DNA of 64,000 nucleotides, taken from NCBI GenBank assembly GCA_020444245.1, contig JAHLLI010000008.1:124001-188000 (forward strand). The letters run 5' to 3'. This document shows, piece after piece, positions 1-9,976 of the stretch. Source of the DNA: Actinomycetales bacterium (GTDB lineage Bacteria > Actinomycetota > Actinomycetes > Actinomycetales > Cellulomonadaceae). Below the pieces are notes generated by a model that worked only from the letters and a program-made list of their open reading frames with translations, did not search any database and had not been told where the DNA came from. The translations under genes were made by a program, and so were the position numbers. Numbering within the stretch: the first letter of the stretch is position 1; the number at the start of each line of letters is the position of its first letter.

Positions 1-30
1 CCCGATGAACGGGTCGACGTGCTCGAACAC
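1..30 (-). CDS. N-terminus of a GH92-like glycosidase (partial, runs off the window start)
   Basis: Minus strand from GTG at 28-30 reads MFEHVDPFIG, the typical N-terminal VDPFIG motif of GH92; AGGGGGTGAG Shine-Dalgarno-like sequence just upstream. Only 10 codons visible. Confidence 0.5.
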   Translation of the reverse strand, partial: MFEHVDPFIG

Positions 31-213
31 CGCTCACCCCCTGGGGTCCGTGGGCGTCGGCCGGTTGGCCTCGGCCGGGCACAGGGCGGCGCCGACCGTG
101 GCGCCGACGTTAGGACCGGTCTGTGTCGTGCCTGTTGCCGGGGCGTGACCGTTGGGTCAGGGGTCGCGGCGGTGCTCGGTGCGGCGGACCTCGGTGCAGC
201 GGTGCGGCGGTGC

Positions 214-792
214 TCAGTGCAGCGACGCGTCGGCCTCGCCGGTGCGCCAGGCGCGGAACCGCACGGTCAGGCCCGCGCGCGTAGGTGCGCAGCAGAAGGG
301 CCCGGCGCCGGCAGCGACGTCACCCGGGAACGGCGCGACCCGGACCAGGCGCCACGCCTCGCCGGCGACGCGGGCCCGGACCGTCACCGCGTCCCGGCCG
401 CGGCTGAGTCGCACGGTCGCGGTGCGTCCTGCCCAGTCCGGGACCTGCCCCGTGGACCAGTCCGACAGGCTCAGCGTCACCACCGCGCCGAGCTGGGGGA
501 CGCCGTCGGACACCTCGACGCCGGCCTTGATCCAGGTGTTGGCGTCGGCGCGCAGCAGGACGCCGGCCTGGTCGAACTGCTCGGTGAGGTCCAGGTCCAC
601 GTCGACCTCGACCGCCGAGCCCACCGGGAGCGGGGCCAGCAGGCCGTGCGCGTCGTCGTGCACGAAGCCGTAGGCGGTGTGCCGCCACGCGTCGCTGCCC
701 TCGGCAGCGGTGACGAGCAGGTGGTCGCCGTCGGCGCGGACCTCGACCGGTGGGGTGGTCCAGGTGCCGGCGTCCCAGTCGATGCGTTCCAC
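214..792 (-). CDS. DUF1349 (concanavalin-like) domain protein
   Basis: VERIDWDAGTWTTPPVEVRADGDHLLVTAAEGSDAWRHTAYGFVHDDAHGLL...LTEQFDQAGVLLRADANTWIKAGVE reads as DUF1349; GTG start chosen with TAGCGT 7 nt upstream. Confidence 0.8.
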   Translation of the reverse strand: MERIDWDAGTWTTPPVEVRADGDHLLVTAAEGSDAWRHTAYGFVHDDAHGLLAPLPVGSAVEVDVDLDLTEQFDQAGVLLRADANTWIKAGVEVSDGVPQLGAVVTLSLSDWSTGQVPDWAGRTATVRLSRGRDAVTVRARVAGEAWRLVRVAPFPGDVAAGAGPFCCAPTRAGLTVRFRAWRTGEADASLH

Positions 793-869
793 GGCCGCCA
801 CGCTAGCCGGGGTCAGCCTCCCTCCGGGGCCGCGTCGGGGCCGGACCGCGGTCGCGGGCAGCGGGTGGC

Positions 870-1352
870 TCAGGGCCGGGCGCGACCCAGGTGCTCGGCG
901 AGCGCGTCGCACACCTCGCCGGCCGAACCCACCTCGAGGAGCCGGCCCGGGGCGCGGGCGCCGTCGCCGCGCGGCACCCAGGTGCGTAGCGCGACCACCG
1001 GCACGCCGGTGCGCACCGCGAGCGCGAGCTCGGACAGCGTCCCCCACGAGCCGCCCACGCACACCAGCACGTCGCAGGCGCGGACCAGCAGCGCGTTGCG
1101 GATCTCGCCGAGGCCGGTCGGGATGGCCACCGTCAGGCCGTCCGCGGCCCCGTCGCGCGTATCGCCCGGGAGGAGCCCCACCGAGGTCCCGCCCGCGTCG
1201 GCGGCGCCCCGGGCGGCGGCGGCCATCACGCCGTCGAGCCCGCCGCACACCACGACGTGCCCGTGCGCGGCAGCCCAGCGCGCCACGTGCGCCGCGTCGG
1301 CGAGGTCCTGCGGCCGGGCGGCGCTCGGCCCGCTGATCCCGACGTAGCCCAT
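870..1352 (-). CDS. LOG-family / TIGR00725-like nucleotide-binding protein
   Basis: MGYVGISGPSAA...VVVCGGLDGVMAAAARGA...IRNALLVRACDVLVCVGGSWGTLSELALA: Rossmann-like LOG motifs. Confidence 0.8.
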   Translation of the reverse strand: MGYVGISGPSAARPQDLADAAHVARWAAAHGHVVVCGGLDGVMAAAARGAADAGGTSVGLLPGDTRDGAADGLTVAIPTGLGEIRNALLVRACDVLVCVGGSWGTLSELALAVRTGVPVVALRTWVPRGDGARAPGRLLEVGSAGEVCDALAEHLGRARP

Positions 1353-1417
1353 GTCGCTCCTCCGGTGGTGGACGGCCCCCGCGGGCCGGTTCCCGGCCCT
1401 CGACCTAGCATGGCGCG

Positions 1418-1924
1418 GTGGACGACTCCCGCGTGCGGCTCTGGCAGTGGCGGCCCGCCTCGAGGGCCGCGGTGCTGGGCTGGTGGGTCGCGACGCTCGC
1501 GGTCTCCGCCGTGCTCGCGGTGCTCGTGGCGATCGTCGTCGGCGTGATCGCCTACGTGGCGAGCGACCCGTCCGACGAGATGCCCGGCCTCGGCGCGCTC
1601 GTGGCGGCGACCGGGGCGCTCGTGGTGGTCGGGTACCTGACGGTGATCGCGGGAGCGGTGCTCCTGGCCCGCCGGTACGTGCCGCCGCAGCGTCGTGGGT
1701 CGGGCTGGACGGCGACGTTCATCGCGACGCTCGTGGTGGCCACGGGACTGCTGGTCCTCGGCTTGGCGCAGGTGAACCAGCTGGTCCTGGCGGTGACCGT
1801 GCCGGCGATCGCGCTCGCGGTGCCCGCGCTGGTGGTCACGCGGGTGCCGGTCGTCGCCCCGCTGCCCGCGCCCGCGTCTCCACCGCCCGGCCCGCCCGCG
1901 GGCTCGGACGTCCCGCAGGAGTGA
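1418..1924 (+). CDS. Hypothetical multi-pass membrane protein
   Basis: Several hydrophobic segments, proline-rich C-terminus; TAGCAT 6 nt before GTG. Confidence 0.65.
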   Translation: MDDSRVRLWQWRPASRAAVLGWWVATLAVSAVLAVLVAIVVGVIAYVASDPSDEMPGLGALVAATGALVVVGYLTVIAGAVLLARRYVPPQRRGSGWTATFIATLVVATGLLVLGLAQVNQLVLAVTVPAIALAVPALVVTRVPVVAPLPAPASPPPGPPAGSDVPQE

Positions 1925-1928
1925 CAGC

Positions 1929-2345
1929 ATGGAACCCGTGACCCAGACCTCCGGCCCCGCCTCGGCCGTCCGGCCGGTGTCCGACCCGGTGGCCATGGCC
2001 GCCGACGCCGCCGCCGTGCTGCTGTTCGTGGTGATCGGTCGTGGCTCGCACGACGAGGGCTCGGTGCTGGCCGGCACGCTCGCCACGGCCTGGCCGTTCC
2101 TGGCCGGCGCGGCGCTGGGCTGGGCCGCGCTCGCGGTGGCGCGCCGGGGCCGGGACCGGCCCGGCCGGTCGCTGCCCGCCGGCGCGGTGGTGTGGGCGGG
2201 CGCGGTGGCCGGCGGGATGGTGCTGCGCCACCTGACCGGCGGCGGGACGCCGTGGTCCTTCGTGCTGGTGGGCGGGAGCTTCCTCGGCCTGTTCCTGCTG
2301 GGCTGGCGGGCCGCGGTCCGGTGGACGGGCCGCCGCGGCCGCTGA
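1929..2345 (+). CDS. DUF3054-like membrane protein
   Basis: DAAAVLLFVVIGRGSHDEG...WPFLAGAALGW...LRHLTGGGTPWSFVLVG motifs. Confidence 0.8.
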   Translation: MEPVTQTSGPASAVRPVSDPVAMAADAAAVLLFVVIGRGSHDEGSVLAGTLATAWPFLAGAALGWAALAVARRGRDRPGRSLPAGAVVWAGAVAGGMVLRHLTGGGTPWSFVLVGGSFLGLFLLGWRAAVRWTGRRGR

Positions 2346-2361
2346 GCCGGCGCAGCCGCGG

Positions 2362-3114
2362 TCACGCCACGAGCAGCCACACCCCCGCCGCGGCCGTGGC
2401 GACCAGCGCGACGTTCTCGAACACGGCGCGTGACATCCCCAGCACCAGCCGCCGGCCCACCAGCGCGCCCACCACGATCCCGGGCACCAGTGCGGCGCTG
2501 ATCACCAGCGACTGCGGCGTGATGAGGCCCAGCTGAGCGCTGAACGGCACCTTCAGCAGGTTCACCGCGAAGAAGAACCACGCGACGGTGCCCAGGAAGG
2601 TGTTCTTGGTCACCCCGAGGCGCAGCAGGTAGAGCGTCATCATCGGCCCACCGGCGTTGGCCACCATGGTGGAGAACCCGGCGCCCGCGCCCAGCGCGAG
2701 CGAGGCCGCGCTGCGGTCACCCGACACCGGTGGTGGTCCGCCGTGGGCCGCCACCCGCCGTCGTCGCCAGATCTCGCCGGCGCCGCTGATCACCAGCATC
2801 GCTCCGATGATCCGCGCTGCGGCCCCTCGGTCGACGTGGTCGATCACCGCGTACCCGGCGACCAGGCCGACCGCCACGGCGGGCAGCATGCGCAGCAGCA
2901 CCCGCAGGTTCACCGACCGCGCGTAGAAGCTCAGCGCGACCACGTCGCCCACCAGCAGCACGGGCAGCGCGACCCCGGTCGACGGAAGCGCCGGCAGCAC
3001 CAGGGTCAGCAGCGCCGCGCCGAACGAGCCCACCGCCGGCACGGCGGTCTTGGACAGCCCGTAGACGAACATGGCGATCGTGCCCACCACGACGACGGTT
3101 GCGGTCAGCTCCAC
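2362..3114 (-). CDS. TSUP family (TauE/SafE-like) transporter
   Basis: 250 aa with multiple TM segments; MVANAGGPMMTLYLL motif and TSUP topology. Confidence 0.85.
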   Translation of the reverse strand: MELTATVVVVGTIAMFVYGLSKTAVPAVGSFGAALLTLVLPALPSTGVALPVLLVGDVVALSFYARSVNLRVLLRMLPAVAVGLVAGYAVIDHVDRGAAARIIGAMLVISGAGEIWRRRRVAAHGGPPPVSGDRSAASLALGAGAGFSTMVANAGGPMMTLYLLRLGVTKNTFLGTVAWFFFAVNLLKVPFSAQLGLITPQSLVISAALVPGIVVGALVGRRLVLGMSRAVFENVALVATAAAGVWLLVA

Positions 3115-3206
3115 GCAGCGGTCCCCGAGGTCACGTGGCGCACGCTAGCCCACGCGAGGGTCGCGCCCCGCACCCCACAGGTCCCGCAGTGCAGACGCCC
3201 GGCCCG

Positions 3207-3731
3207 TCACGGCCGGGTGTAGGTGCCGGTCAGTGTGCCGCCCTGGACGTCCTGGGCCCCCAGCACCGCCGCCGCGGTGATCGGCTCGGGCGAGGTGGTG
3301 GGCAGGGACACCACGGTGAACACGTAGTGGTGCGTGCCCGACGGCGGGCACGGCCCGCCCCAGCCGACGTCGCCGAAGTCGTTGGCCCCCTGGGGCAGGT
3401 CGGGGTCGGCGCTCGCGTCCTCGGGCAGCGAGGTGGTGGCCATCGGCAGCGGCCCGACCACCCAGTGCACGAAGCCGCCCGCGTCGGGGTCGGTCACCAC
3501 GACCGCGATCGCCGCGGCCGGCAGGTCGAACGGCGCCCAGCTCAGCGGCGGGGAGACGTCCTCGCCGTCGCAGGTGTAGCGCGCCGGGATCGCGCCGCCC
3601 TCGTCGAACGCGCTGCTGGTCACCCCGGACGGCAGGGGTGCCGCGGTGTCGGCGGGCGCCGTGCACCCGGCGAGCCCGATCGCGCACCCGAGCGCCACGG
3701 CGCCGACGGTGCCCACGGTGCCATGTCGCAT
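3207..3731 (-). CDS. YbhB/YbcL Raf-kinase-inhibitor-like lipoprotein
   Basis: Lipobox LAGC; YTCDGEDVSPPLSWAP...DPDAGGFVHWVV...GPCPPSGTHHYVFTV PEBP motifs. Confidence 0.9.
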   Translation of the reverse strand: MRHGTVGTVGAVALGCAIGLAGCTAPADTAAPLPSGVTSSAFDEGGAIPARYTCDGEDVSPPLSWAPFDLPAAAIAVVVTDPDAGGFVHWVVGPLPMATTSLPEDASADPDLPQGANDFGDVGWGGPCPPSGTHHYVFTVVSLPTTSPEPITAAAVLGAQDVQGGTLTGTYTRP

Positions 3732-3792
3732 GGTCCGAACGTAGTCCGCCCCGGCGCCGACGGTGCGTCGGGCCGGGGCGGGCGGTGGTGTC

Positions 3793-5703
3793 TCAGGCGT
3801 ACATCGGGGTCAGCGCCTCGTACGCCTCGACGGGCGCGTCGCGCAGGCACAGCTCGATGATCTGGCGGCCCAACGGGTCCAGCTCGTCGGTGAGGTACTG
3901 GCGGAGCTCGGTCTTGAAGAAGTCGGTGAGGATCTTCGCGCCGATGTCGTACGCCTCGACGCCGACCCGGGACTGACGCTCGGTGCGCAGGAACGTCGGG
4001 CGGATCTCCTGGCCGTCGATCCGCATCTCGCCGAGCGTGTAGCCCAGCAGCGGCAGCCTGGACGGCACCAGCTTGTCCCTGCGGATCCGGCCGGCGCGGC
4101 GCGCCAGGTACTCGCGGGTCAACCACTCGGCGGAGAACCCGACCTTGTAGGCGCCGATGTGCTGGTTGGGCGTGAGCACGTACCGGGTGCGGTGGGCGTC
4201 GACCAGCTGGCGCAGCAGCAGGTTCGCGCCGCCCACCTTGGTGCCGGTCGAGAACGGCCAGAAGGACCCGACGCCCTCGGAGATCATCCCGCCGTGCTGC
4301 ACCGTCGACAGCTCGGCGTCGGTGGCGCCGATCGAGGGGTTCTTGTCCCCGCGCGGCGCGATCAGCCGCCACAGCCAGGCGATCGACGGCGGCACGAAGT
4401 GGGTCATGCCCATGATCCCGTAGGTCGGCTTCTCCCGGGTGCACAGCGGCATCCGCACACCGAAGGTGCGGACGTCGACCGGCTGCGGCTCGCCGACCAC
4501 GTCGCGGAACTCGTCGCGGGAGATCACCACGCGCGGGTTCGGGCACGGCTTGCCGGTGGAGTCGAGGGTGTGCTCCCAGGGCAGGGCCGTGGCGTCCGGC
4601 ACACCCTTGATGTTGAAGAACACCAGCGGCCTCTTCGGGTGGATGAACGCCTTCTCGAGGTTGTAGTCCTCGCCGTACTCCTCGAGGTTGTCCACCCGGA
4701 CGAACCAGCCGTCCTCGGCGTCGGCGACGACGAGCTTGCCCGAACCGTCCTGCACGGACGGGTGGCACAGGGTCATGTCGTCGGTGACCGGCTCGAGCTT
4801 CGAGGACTGCGACAACGTGATGTGGTACGGCTCGTCGCTGACCACGTTGTAGCCCAGCAGGATGCGGCCGTCGTCCTCGCGCCGGATGTCCTGGCACATC
4901 TCGGACTTGCCGCCGCCCGAGGCGCCCTCGTGCATGACGACCGTCTCGTTCTCGTACGGCGTGGTGACCCGCACCGACGACGCGTGCGCGGTGAGCCAGC
5001 CCTCGTGGGCGCCGATGTCCAGCAGCACCGAGAACACGCCCTTCTTGGCGCTCGGCCCGGGGTACAGGTTGTACGCGAAGACCTCGTGCAGGTCGTCCGT
5101 GCGGTCGTGCACGACGATCTGCTTGCCGTCGAAGTGGGTGTGCCGGAACGGCGGGGCGACGTACAGGATCGAGCGCGGCGTGTAGGGCCCGATCTCGTCG
5201 AAGGTCACCCAGCCCTGCAGGTCCATCAGGGCCAGGGCGAAGAACGCCGCGTTGGTCGGGACCACGGCCAACGACGGGGAGCCGAAGGTCAGGCCGCCGG
5301 CCTTGAACGGCACCAGGATGAGCGACTGCTCGGAGAGCCACTGCAGGGTCTCGGCCTTGACCCCGGCGAAGTCCTCGCCGTGCCGGTCGCGGTAGCGGGG
5401 CTTGTCCGAGGGCAGGTCGTCGGCGATCCGCATGCAGTCCGGGTCGCGCCGCCGCATGTAGTCCTCGACGTAGTTGACCGCGATGCCGTTGGTGCAGCGG
5501 ACGACGTCGACCTCCTTGACCCGGGTGCCGTTGACGTCGTACGAGACGTCGTACTTCGGTCCGCGCTCCGGGCCCAGCGACAGCCAGTACAGCTCGTCGC
5601 GGGTCGCGGGGATGGTGACGTCCAGGCACGCGTCGAGGGCGGCGCGCAGGTCGGACGGCAGCGTGACGTCAGGCAGCACGGGGCGATGGGAGATCGTCGT
5701 CAC
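3793..5703 (-). CDS. DUF4914 family protein (PEPCK-like P-loop)
   Basis: 636 aa, GTG start with GAGGAG SD; GASGGGKSEMCQDIRRE nucleotide-binding loop; DUF4914-like throughout. Confidence 0.8.
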   Translation of the reverse strand: MTTISHRPVLPDVTLPSDLRAALDACLDVTIPATRDELYWLSLGPERGPKYDVSYDVNGTRVKEVDVVRCTNGIAVNYVEDYMRRRDPDCMRIADDLPSDKPRYRDRHGEDFAGVKAETLQWLSEQSLILVPFKAGGLTFGSPSLAVVPTNAAFFALALMDLQGWVTFDEIGPYTPRSILYVAPPFRHTHFDGKQIVVHDRTDDLHEVFAYNLYPGPSAKKGVFSVLLDIGAHEGWLTAHASSVRVTTPYENETVVMHEGASGGGKSEMCQDIRREDDGRILLGYNVVSDEPYHITLSQSSKLEPVTDDMTLCHPSVQDGSGKLVVADAEDGWFVRVDNLEEYGEDYNLEKAFIHPKRPLVFFNIKGVPDATALPWEHTLDSTGKPCPNPRVVISRDEFRDVVGEPQPVDVRTFGVRMPLCTREKPTYGIMGMTHFVPPSIAWLWRLIAPRGDKNPSIGATDAELSTVQHGGMISEGVGSFWPFSTGTKVGGANLLLRQLVDAHRTRYVLTPNQHIGAYKVGFSAEWLTREYLARRAGRIRRDKLVPSRLPLLGYTLGEMRIDGQEIRPTFLRTERQSRVGVEAYDIGAKILTDFFKTELRQYLTDELDPLGRQIIELCLRDAPVEAYEALTPMYA

Positions 5704-5782
5704 AGGGGCTCCTCGCTCGGTGTGGGGCAGGCCGCACAGCGGCGGGCAGGCCTGAGGAACTGTACCGAGACGGTAGGAGCGG

Positions 5783-5799
5783 ACCTGACGGGGTCAGGT
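5783..5799. promoter_or_regulatory. Inverted repeat ACCTGAC-GGG-GTCAGGT upstream of the DUF4914 gene
   Basis: Perfect 7-bp arms, 3-nt spacer, in the 5' region of the minus-strand DUF4914 gene. Confidence 0.4.
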
Positions 5800-5878
5800 G
5801 GGACCTTCGGGTGAGCGAGACGGCCGCGGCGCAGGGCGCGCGGCCCGGATCAGACCGGCGGACGCCGGCCCGCGACGA

Positions 5879-6088
5879 TCAGTCCCAGAACAGGAACTCG
5901 TCGGCGCTGTCGTCGAGGTGGTCGAGCTCGAGGTCGATCTGGTCGAGGATTTCGACGGCTGCGGGGGACTCCACGGAACTCACCTTCGGAGGTCGAGCTG
6001 ATTGAGCGGACACAAGAATCATCGGCGTCCCACCTGCGAAAACAAGGGGGTCGAAGGTCCCTCGCGAGATTCCGTGCGAGATGTTCAC
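5879..6088 (-). CDS. Small acidic peptide ORF (maximal 69 aa; ATG at 6022-6024 or an internal GTG more likely)
   Basis: ...MILVSAQSARPPKVSSVESPAAVEILDQIDLELDHLDDSADEFLFWD; AGGTGGG before the internal ATG and GAAGGTGAG before the internal GTG (VESPAAV); same strand as DUF4914. Confidence 0.45.
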   Translation of the reverse strand: MNISHGISRGTFDPLVFAGGTPMILVSAQSARPPKVSSVESPAAVEILDQIDLELDHLDDSADEFLFWD

Positions 6089-6336
6089 GCAGTAGTAACA
6101 ACGGCGCGGACCAAGCCGGTGACAAATGCCAACGACGGCGCGTCAAAGAAACGTCAAGAACACGTAGGGTGTTGTGCCGGGATGCGCCGCCCGGCCGATC
6201 CAGGTGCGGCCTGGCACGCCCGCGCCTCACCGGCCGGTCAAGACTCCGTCAGGTCGTCCCGGCAGGCCCCCGCAGGCCCTGGCGTCTCGCGACGTGGACG
6301 TCTTCGTCACCCGTTCGGGCGTGTCGCGCCCAGGCG

Positions 6337-6777
6337 TCAGTCCCCGACGGGCGTCAGCAGCAGCACCGGGATGAGCCGCTCGGTCCTCGCCTGGTACTCG
6401 TCGTACGGCGGCCAGACCTCGACGGCCCTGCGCCACCACTCCTCGCGCTCGTCGCCGGAGAGCTCACGGACCGTGTAGTCGCGCCGGGTCGGCCCGTCCT
6501 GCAGCTCGACCAGTGGGTGGGCCTGCAGGTTGTGGTACCAGACCGGGTGCTGCGGCGCGCCGCCCTTGGAGGCCACCACCGCGTACTCGCCGTCGTGCTC
6601 GACGCGCATCAGGGCGGTCTTGCGCAGCAGGCCGGTCCGGGCGCCGAGCGAGGTCAGCACGATGATCGGGCGGCCCTGCAGCGTGCTCGCCTCCGTCCCG
6701 CCGGAGGCCTCGTAGCGTTCGGCCTGCTCGCGGGCCCAGGCGGACGTGGACGGTGCGTACTCCCCTTGCAGCGGCAT
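6337..6777 (-). CDS. Nitroreductase/deazaflavin-dependent oxidoreductase family protein
   Basis: [54 protein letters not shown]420-binding DDN-like motif. Confidence 0.9.
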   Translation of the reverse strand: MPLQGEYAPSTSAWAREQAERYEASGGTEASTLQGRPIIVLTSLGARTGLLRKTALMRVEHDGEYAVVASKGGAPQHPVWYHNLQAHPLVELQDGPTRRDYTVRELSGDEREEWWRRAVEVWPPYDEYQARTERLIPVLLLTPVGD

Positions 6778-6918
6778 GCCCGGGTCAACGCGACGACGGG
6801 GCGTTCGATTCCGGCCACCGCAGTCGCTCCGGCAGCGCGGGACCGCCGGGCGGGACCAGGGTCCTGCATGCGAAGATCGGACCAGGGAGGGCAACGGGGC
6901 CGAGCGAGGGGAGCCGCC

Positions 6919-7839
6919 ATGCGGGCCGTCCAGTTCGACGCCTACGGCGGCATCGACGTCCTCCGGGTCGGTGACGCGCCGGACCCCGAACCGGGCCCGG
7001 GCGAGGCGCTCGTCCGGGTGCGCGCCGCGGGGACGAACCCCGACGACGTGCCGATCCGCGAAGGGATGCTGGCCGAGCTGTTCCCGCGCCCTTTCCCGGC
7101 CGGCCAGGGCAGTGACCTGGCCGGAGTGATCGAGGCAGTCGGGCCGGGCGTGACCCGGATGTCGATCGGTGCCCACGTGCTCGGGTTCACCCACCGCCAC
7201 GACGCCCAGGCCGAGCTCGTCGCCGTGCCCGTCCACCACCTGGTGCGCAAGCCGGCGTCGGTGAGCTGGGAGGTCGCCGGCGCCCTGCCGCTCGTCGGGG
7301 TGACCGCCTGGGCGGCGGTGCACGCGGTCCAGCTGCGCCCGCGCGAGACCGTCGTGGTCAGCGCCGCCGCCGGCGGGGTCGGCAGCCTCGTCGTCCAGCT
7401 CGCCCGCCGGGCCGGGGCGCGGGTCATCGGCATCGCCGGCCGCCACCACCACTCCTGGCTGCGGGAGCACGGCGTGACGCCGGTGGAGCACCACGGCGAC
7501 ATCGCCGAGGCGGTGCGCCGGGCCGCCGCCGGGCCGGTGCACGCGCTGATCGACTGCTACGGGCACGGCTACGTGCGGATGGGCGTCGAAGAGCTCGACG
7601 TGGACCCCGGCCGGATCGACACCGTGGTCGACATGGTCGCGGCCCACCGGTTCGGCACCAAGAACCGCGGTCAGGCGTCGGGCGCCCACGCGCACGTGCT
7701 CGACGAGCTGGTCCAGCTGCTCAGCGCCGGAGAGCTCGAGGTGCCGATCGCCGCCGCGCTGCCGGTCGAGGACGTGCAGACCGCCTACCGGGTGCTCGAG
7801 GAGCACCACACGCACGGCAAGATCGTCCTGATGTTCTGA
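6919..7839 (+). CDS. NADP-dependent zinc-type alcohol dehydrogenase/quinone oxidoreductase
   Basis: [17 protein letters not shown]...[15 protein letters not shown]...[27 protein letters not shown]. Confidence 0.9.
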   Translation: MRAVQFDAYGGIDVLRVGDAPDPEPGPGEALVRVRAAGTNPDDVPIREGMLAELFPRPFPAGQGSDLAGVIEAVGPGVTRMSIGAHVLGFTHRHDAQAELVAVPVHHLVRKPASVSWEVAGALPLVGVTAWAAVHAVQLRPRETVVVSAAAGGVGSLVVQLARRAGARVIGIAGRHHHSWLREHGVTPVEHHGDIAEAVRRAAAGPVHALIDCYGHGYVRMGVEELDVDPGRIDTVVDMVAAHRFGTKNRGQASGAHAHVLDELVQLLSAGELEVPIAAALPVEDVQTAYRVLEEHHTHGKIVLMF

Positions 7840-7945
7840 GCCGGCGCGGCGCGGGCCGGGCGAGCGCACGAGCCGTGCACCCGGCCGCCTAGGCTGGACG
7901 TACCGCCACCGTCGTCGGGACGGAGGCTCGGGACGGAGGGCAACC

Positions 7946-8920
7946 ATGGACGCCGTCAACTTCGGGGTGCTCGGGGCGTCGGGGTTCGCGCTCGCGCACA
8001 CCGCCCGGGCGATCAACGAGGCCGAGGGCGCGCGGCTCGCGGCCCTGGCCACGTCCTCGCCCGCCAAGGCGGCCCCGTTCCAGGCGTTCGCGCCCGACCT
8101 GACCGTGCACGACTCCTACGAGGCGCTGCTGGCCGACCCGTCGATCGAGGCGGTCTACATCCCGCTGCCCAACCACCTGCACGTGGAGTGGACGCTCAAG
8201 GCGCTCGAGGCCGGCAAGCACGTGCTGTGCGAGAAGCCGATCGCCATGCAGGCGGACCAGATCGACGCGCTCATCGAGGCGCGGGACCGCACGGGGCAGT
8301 TCGCCACCGAGGCGTACATGATCGTGCACCACCCGCAGTGGCAGCTGGTCCGGCGCCTGATCGACGAGGGCGCGATCGGTGCCGTCCGGCACGTCGACAC
8401 GGTGCAGACCTTCGACGTCGGCGCGGACGTGACCAACATCCGCAACCGTCCGGAGACCGGCGGCGGCTCGATCTCGGACGTCGGGGTCTACACCTACGGC
8501 TCGGTCCGGTTCGCGGCCCGTGCCGAGCCGGTCGAGCTCAGCTCGCGGATCCGCCGGGAGAACGGCGTGGACGTGTGGGCGCACGTGGTGGGCACGATGG
8601 CGCACGACGGTGCCGAGTTCACGTTCGCCTCCACCACCTCCACGCGGCTGCCCAACCGCCAGGAGGCGGTGTTCCAGGGCGAGGACGGGATGATCCGGGT
8701 CACCGTGCCGTGCAACGCCGGCGTGGTCGGCGAGGCGCAGGTGCACCTGGTGCGCGGCGACGTCACGCTGGTCGAGCGGTTCCCGACGGTGCGCCAGTAC
8801 GTGCTCCAGGCGCAGAACTTCGTCGCGACGGTGCGCGAGGGCGCGCCGTACCCGTGGTCGCTCGAGGACGCCAAGGGCACGCAGGCGATGATCGACCTGG
8901 TCCTCGCGAACGAGATGTGA
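7946..8920 (+). CDS. Gfo/Idh/MocA family oxidoreductase
   Basis: [31 protein letters not shown] signature. Confidence 0.95.
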   Translation: MDAVNFGVLGASGFALAHTARAINEAEGARLAALATSSPAKAAPFQAFAPDLTVHDSYEALLADPSIEAVYIPLPNHLHVEWTLKALEAGKHVLCEKPIAMQADQIDALIEARDRTGQFATEAYMIVHHPQWQLVRRLIDEGAIGAVRHVDTVQTFDVGADVTNIRNRPETGGGSISDVGVYTYGSVRFAARAEPVELSSRIRRENGVDVWAHVVGTMAHDGAEFTFASTTSTRLPNRQEAVFQGEDGMIRVTVPCNAGVVGEAQVHLVRGDVTLVERFPTVRQYVLQAQNFVATVREGAPYPWSLEDAKGTQAMIDLVLANEM

Positions 8921-8974
8921 TCGGTCGGGCCCAGGGTCTACCGCCCGGGACCGGTCCCGGGTGACGATCGTGGT

Positions 8975-9712
8975 GTGACCGACGCGCTGCCGCCCGGAGA
9001 GCTCCGGGCCCTGTGGGACTTCGACGACCCGGTCGGGTCGGAGGCCGTGCTGCGCGCCGCGGCTGACGGGTCCTCGACGGCGCCGGGCCGCCAGGCGGAG
9101 CTGCTCACCCAGGTCGCGCGGTCGATGGGGCTCCAGGAGCGCTTCGACGAGGCCCACCGGATGCTCGACGCCCTCGACCCGACCACGCCGGCCGTCGCGG
9201 TGCGGGTGCTCCTCGAGCGCGGCCGGCTGTACCGCACCGCCGGGGACCTGCCGGCCGCGGTGTCCTCGTTCGAGGCGGCCGCGGCGGCGGCGCAGCGCGC
9301 GGGACTGCCGGTGCTCGAGGCGGACGCCCTGCACATGCTCGCCCTTGCCGACGAGGACCGGGCCCCGGTGTGGACCTCCCAGGCGCTCGGGCTCGTGCAC
9401 GGGTCGTCCGACCCGGAGGTCCAGCGCTGGGCGGTCGCCCTGGAGAACAACCACGCGTGGTTCCTCATGGAGCGCGGGCGCGCCCTGGACGCGCTCACCC
9501 ACTTCCGCGCCGCGCACGACGCGGCGGTGGCGGTGGGCTCGCCCGACCAGGAACGGATCGCCCGGTGGGCCGTCGCGCGCTGCCTGCGCGAGCTCGGCCG
9601 GGTGACCGAGGCGCTGGAGATCCAGCGCGGGCTCGTCGACGAGGGGCACGAGACGCCCTACGTGACCGAGGAGATCGCGACCCTCGAGAACCTCATCGGC
9701 CGGGCCGACTGA
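8975..9712 (+). CDS. Tetratricopeptide-repeat-like protein
   Basis: Helical repeat pattern (AHRMLDAL.., RTAGDLPAAVSSFEAAAAAAQRAG, RGRALDALTHFRAAHDAAVAVG). Confidence 0.75.
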   Translation: MTDALPPGELRALWDFDDPVGSEAVLRAAADGSSTAPGRQAELLTQVARSMGLQERFDEAHRMLDALDPTTPAVAVRVLLERGRLYRTAGDLPAAVSSFEAAAAAAQRAGLPVLEADALHMLALADEDRAPVWTSQALGLVHGSSDPEVQRWAVALENNHAWFLMERGRALDALTHFRAAHDAAVAVGSPDQERIARWAVARCLRELGRVTEALEIQRGLVDEGHETPYVTEEIATLENLIGRAD

Positions 9713-9799
9713 CCCGGTCGGCGTGCCACCGCCTGCTCGCGGGGCACGTGCGCGCGACGGTCGTGCGGGTGGGACGTAGCGTGGTCGTCGGGAGGTGTC

Positions 9800-9976
9800 A
9801 TGGGCCAGGGCTCCGACCGCGACCCGACGCTGGACGCGGCTCGCTACCGGGTCGACCGGGACTCCGACGCGCTGCCGCGCGGCGTGGCCGGTCGGGTCGA
9901 GGGAGACGTCGGCGCGTCCGAGGCGCCCACGGAGACCGAGGTCGCGGCCTGGCGCGAACGGCGCGGCCGCTCCTAG
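9800..9976 (+). CDS. Small hypothetical protein (58 aa)
   Basis: GGAGGT SD then ATG; MGQGSDRDPTLDAARYRVDRDSDALPRGVAGRVEGDVGASEAPTETEVAAWRERRGRS. Confidence 0.5.
   Translation: MGQGSDRDPTLDAARYRVDRDSDALPRGVAGRVEGDVGASEAPTETEVAAWRERRGRS

Noticed and set aside
3763-5814. 683-aa plus-strand ORF
   Set aside because: Antisense of DUF4914; biased composition, no family features.
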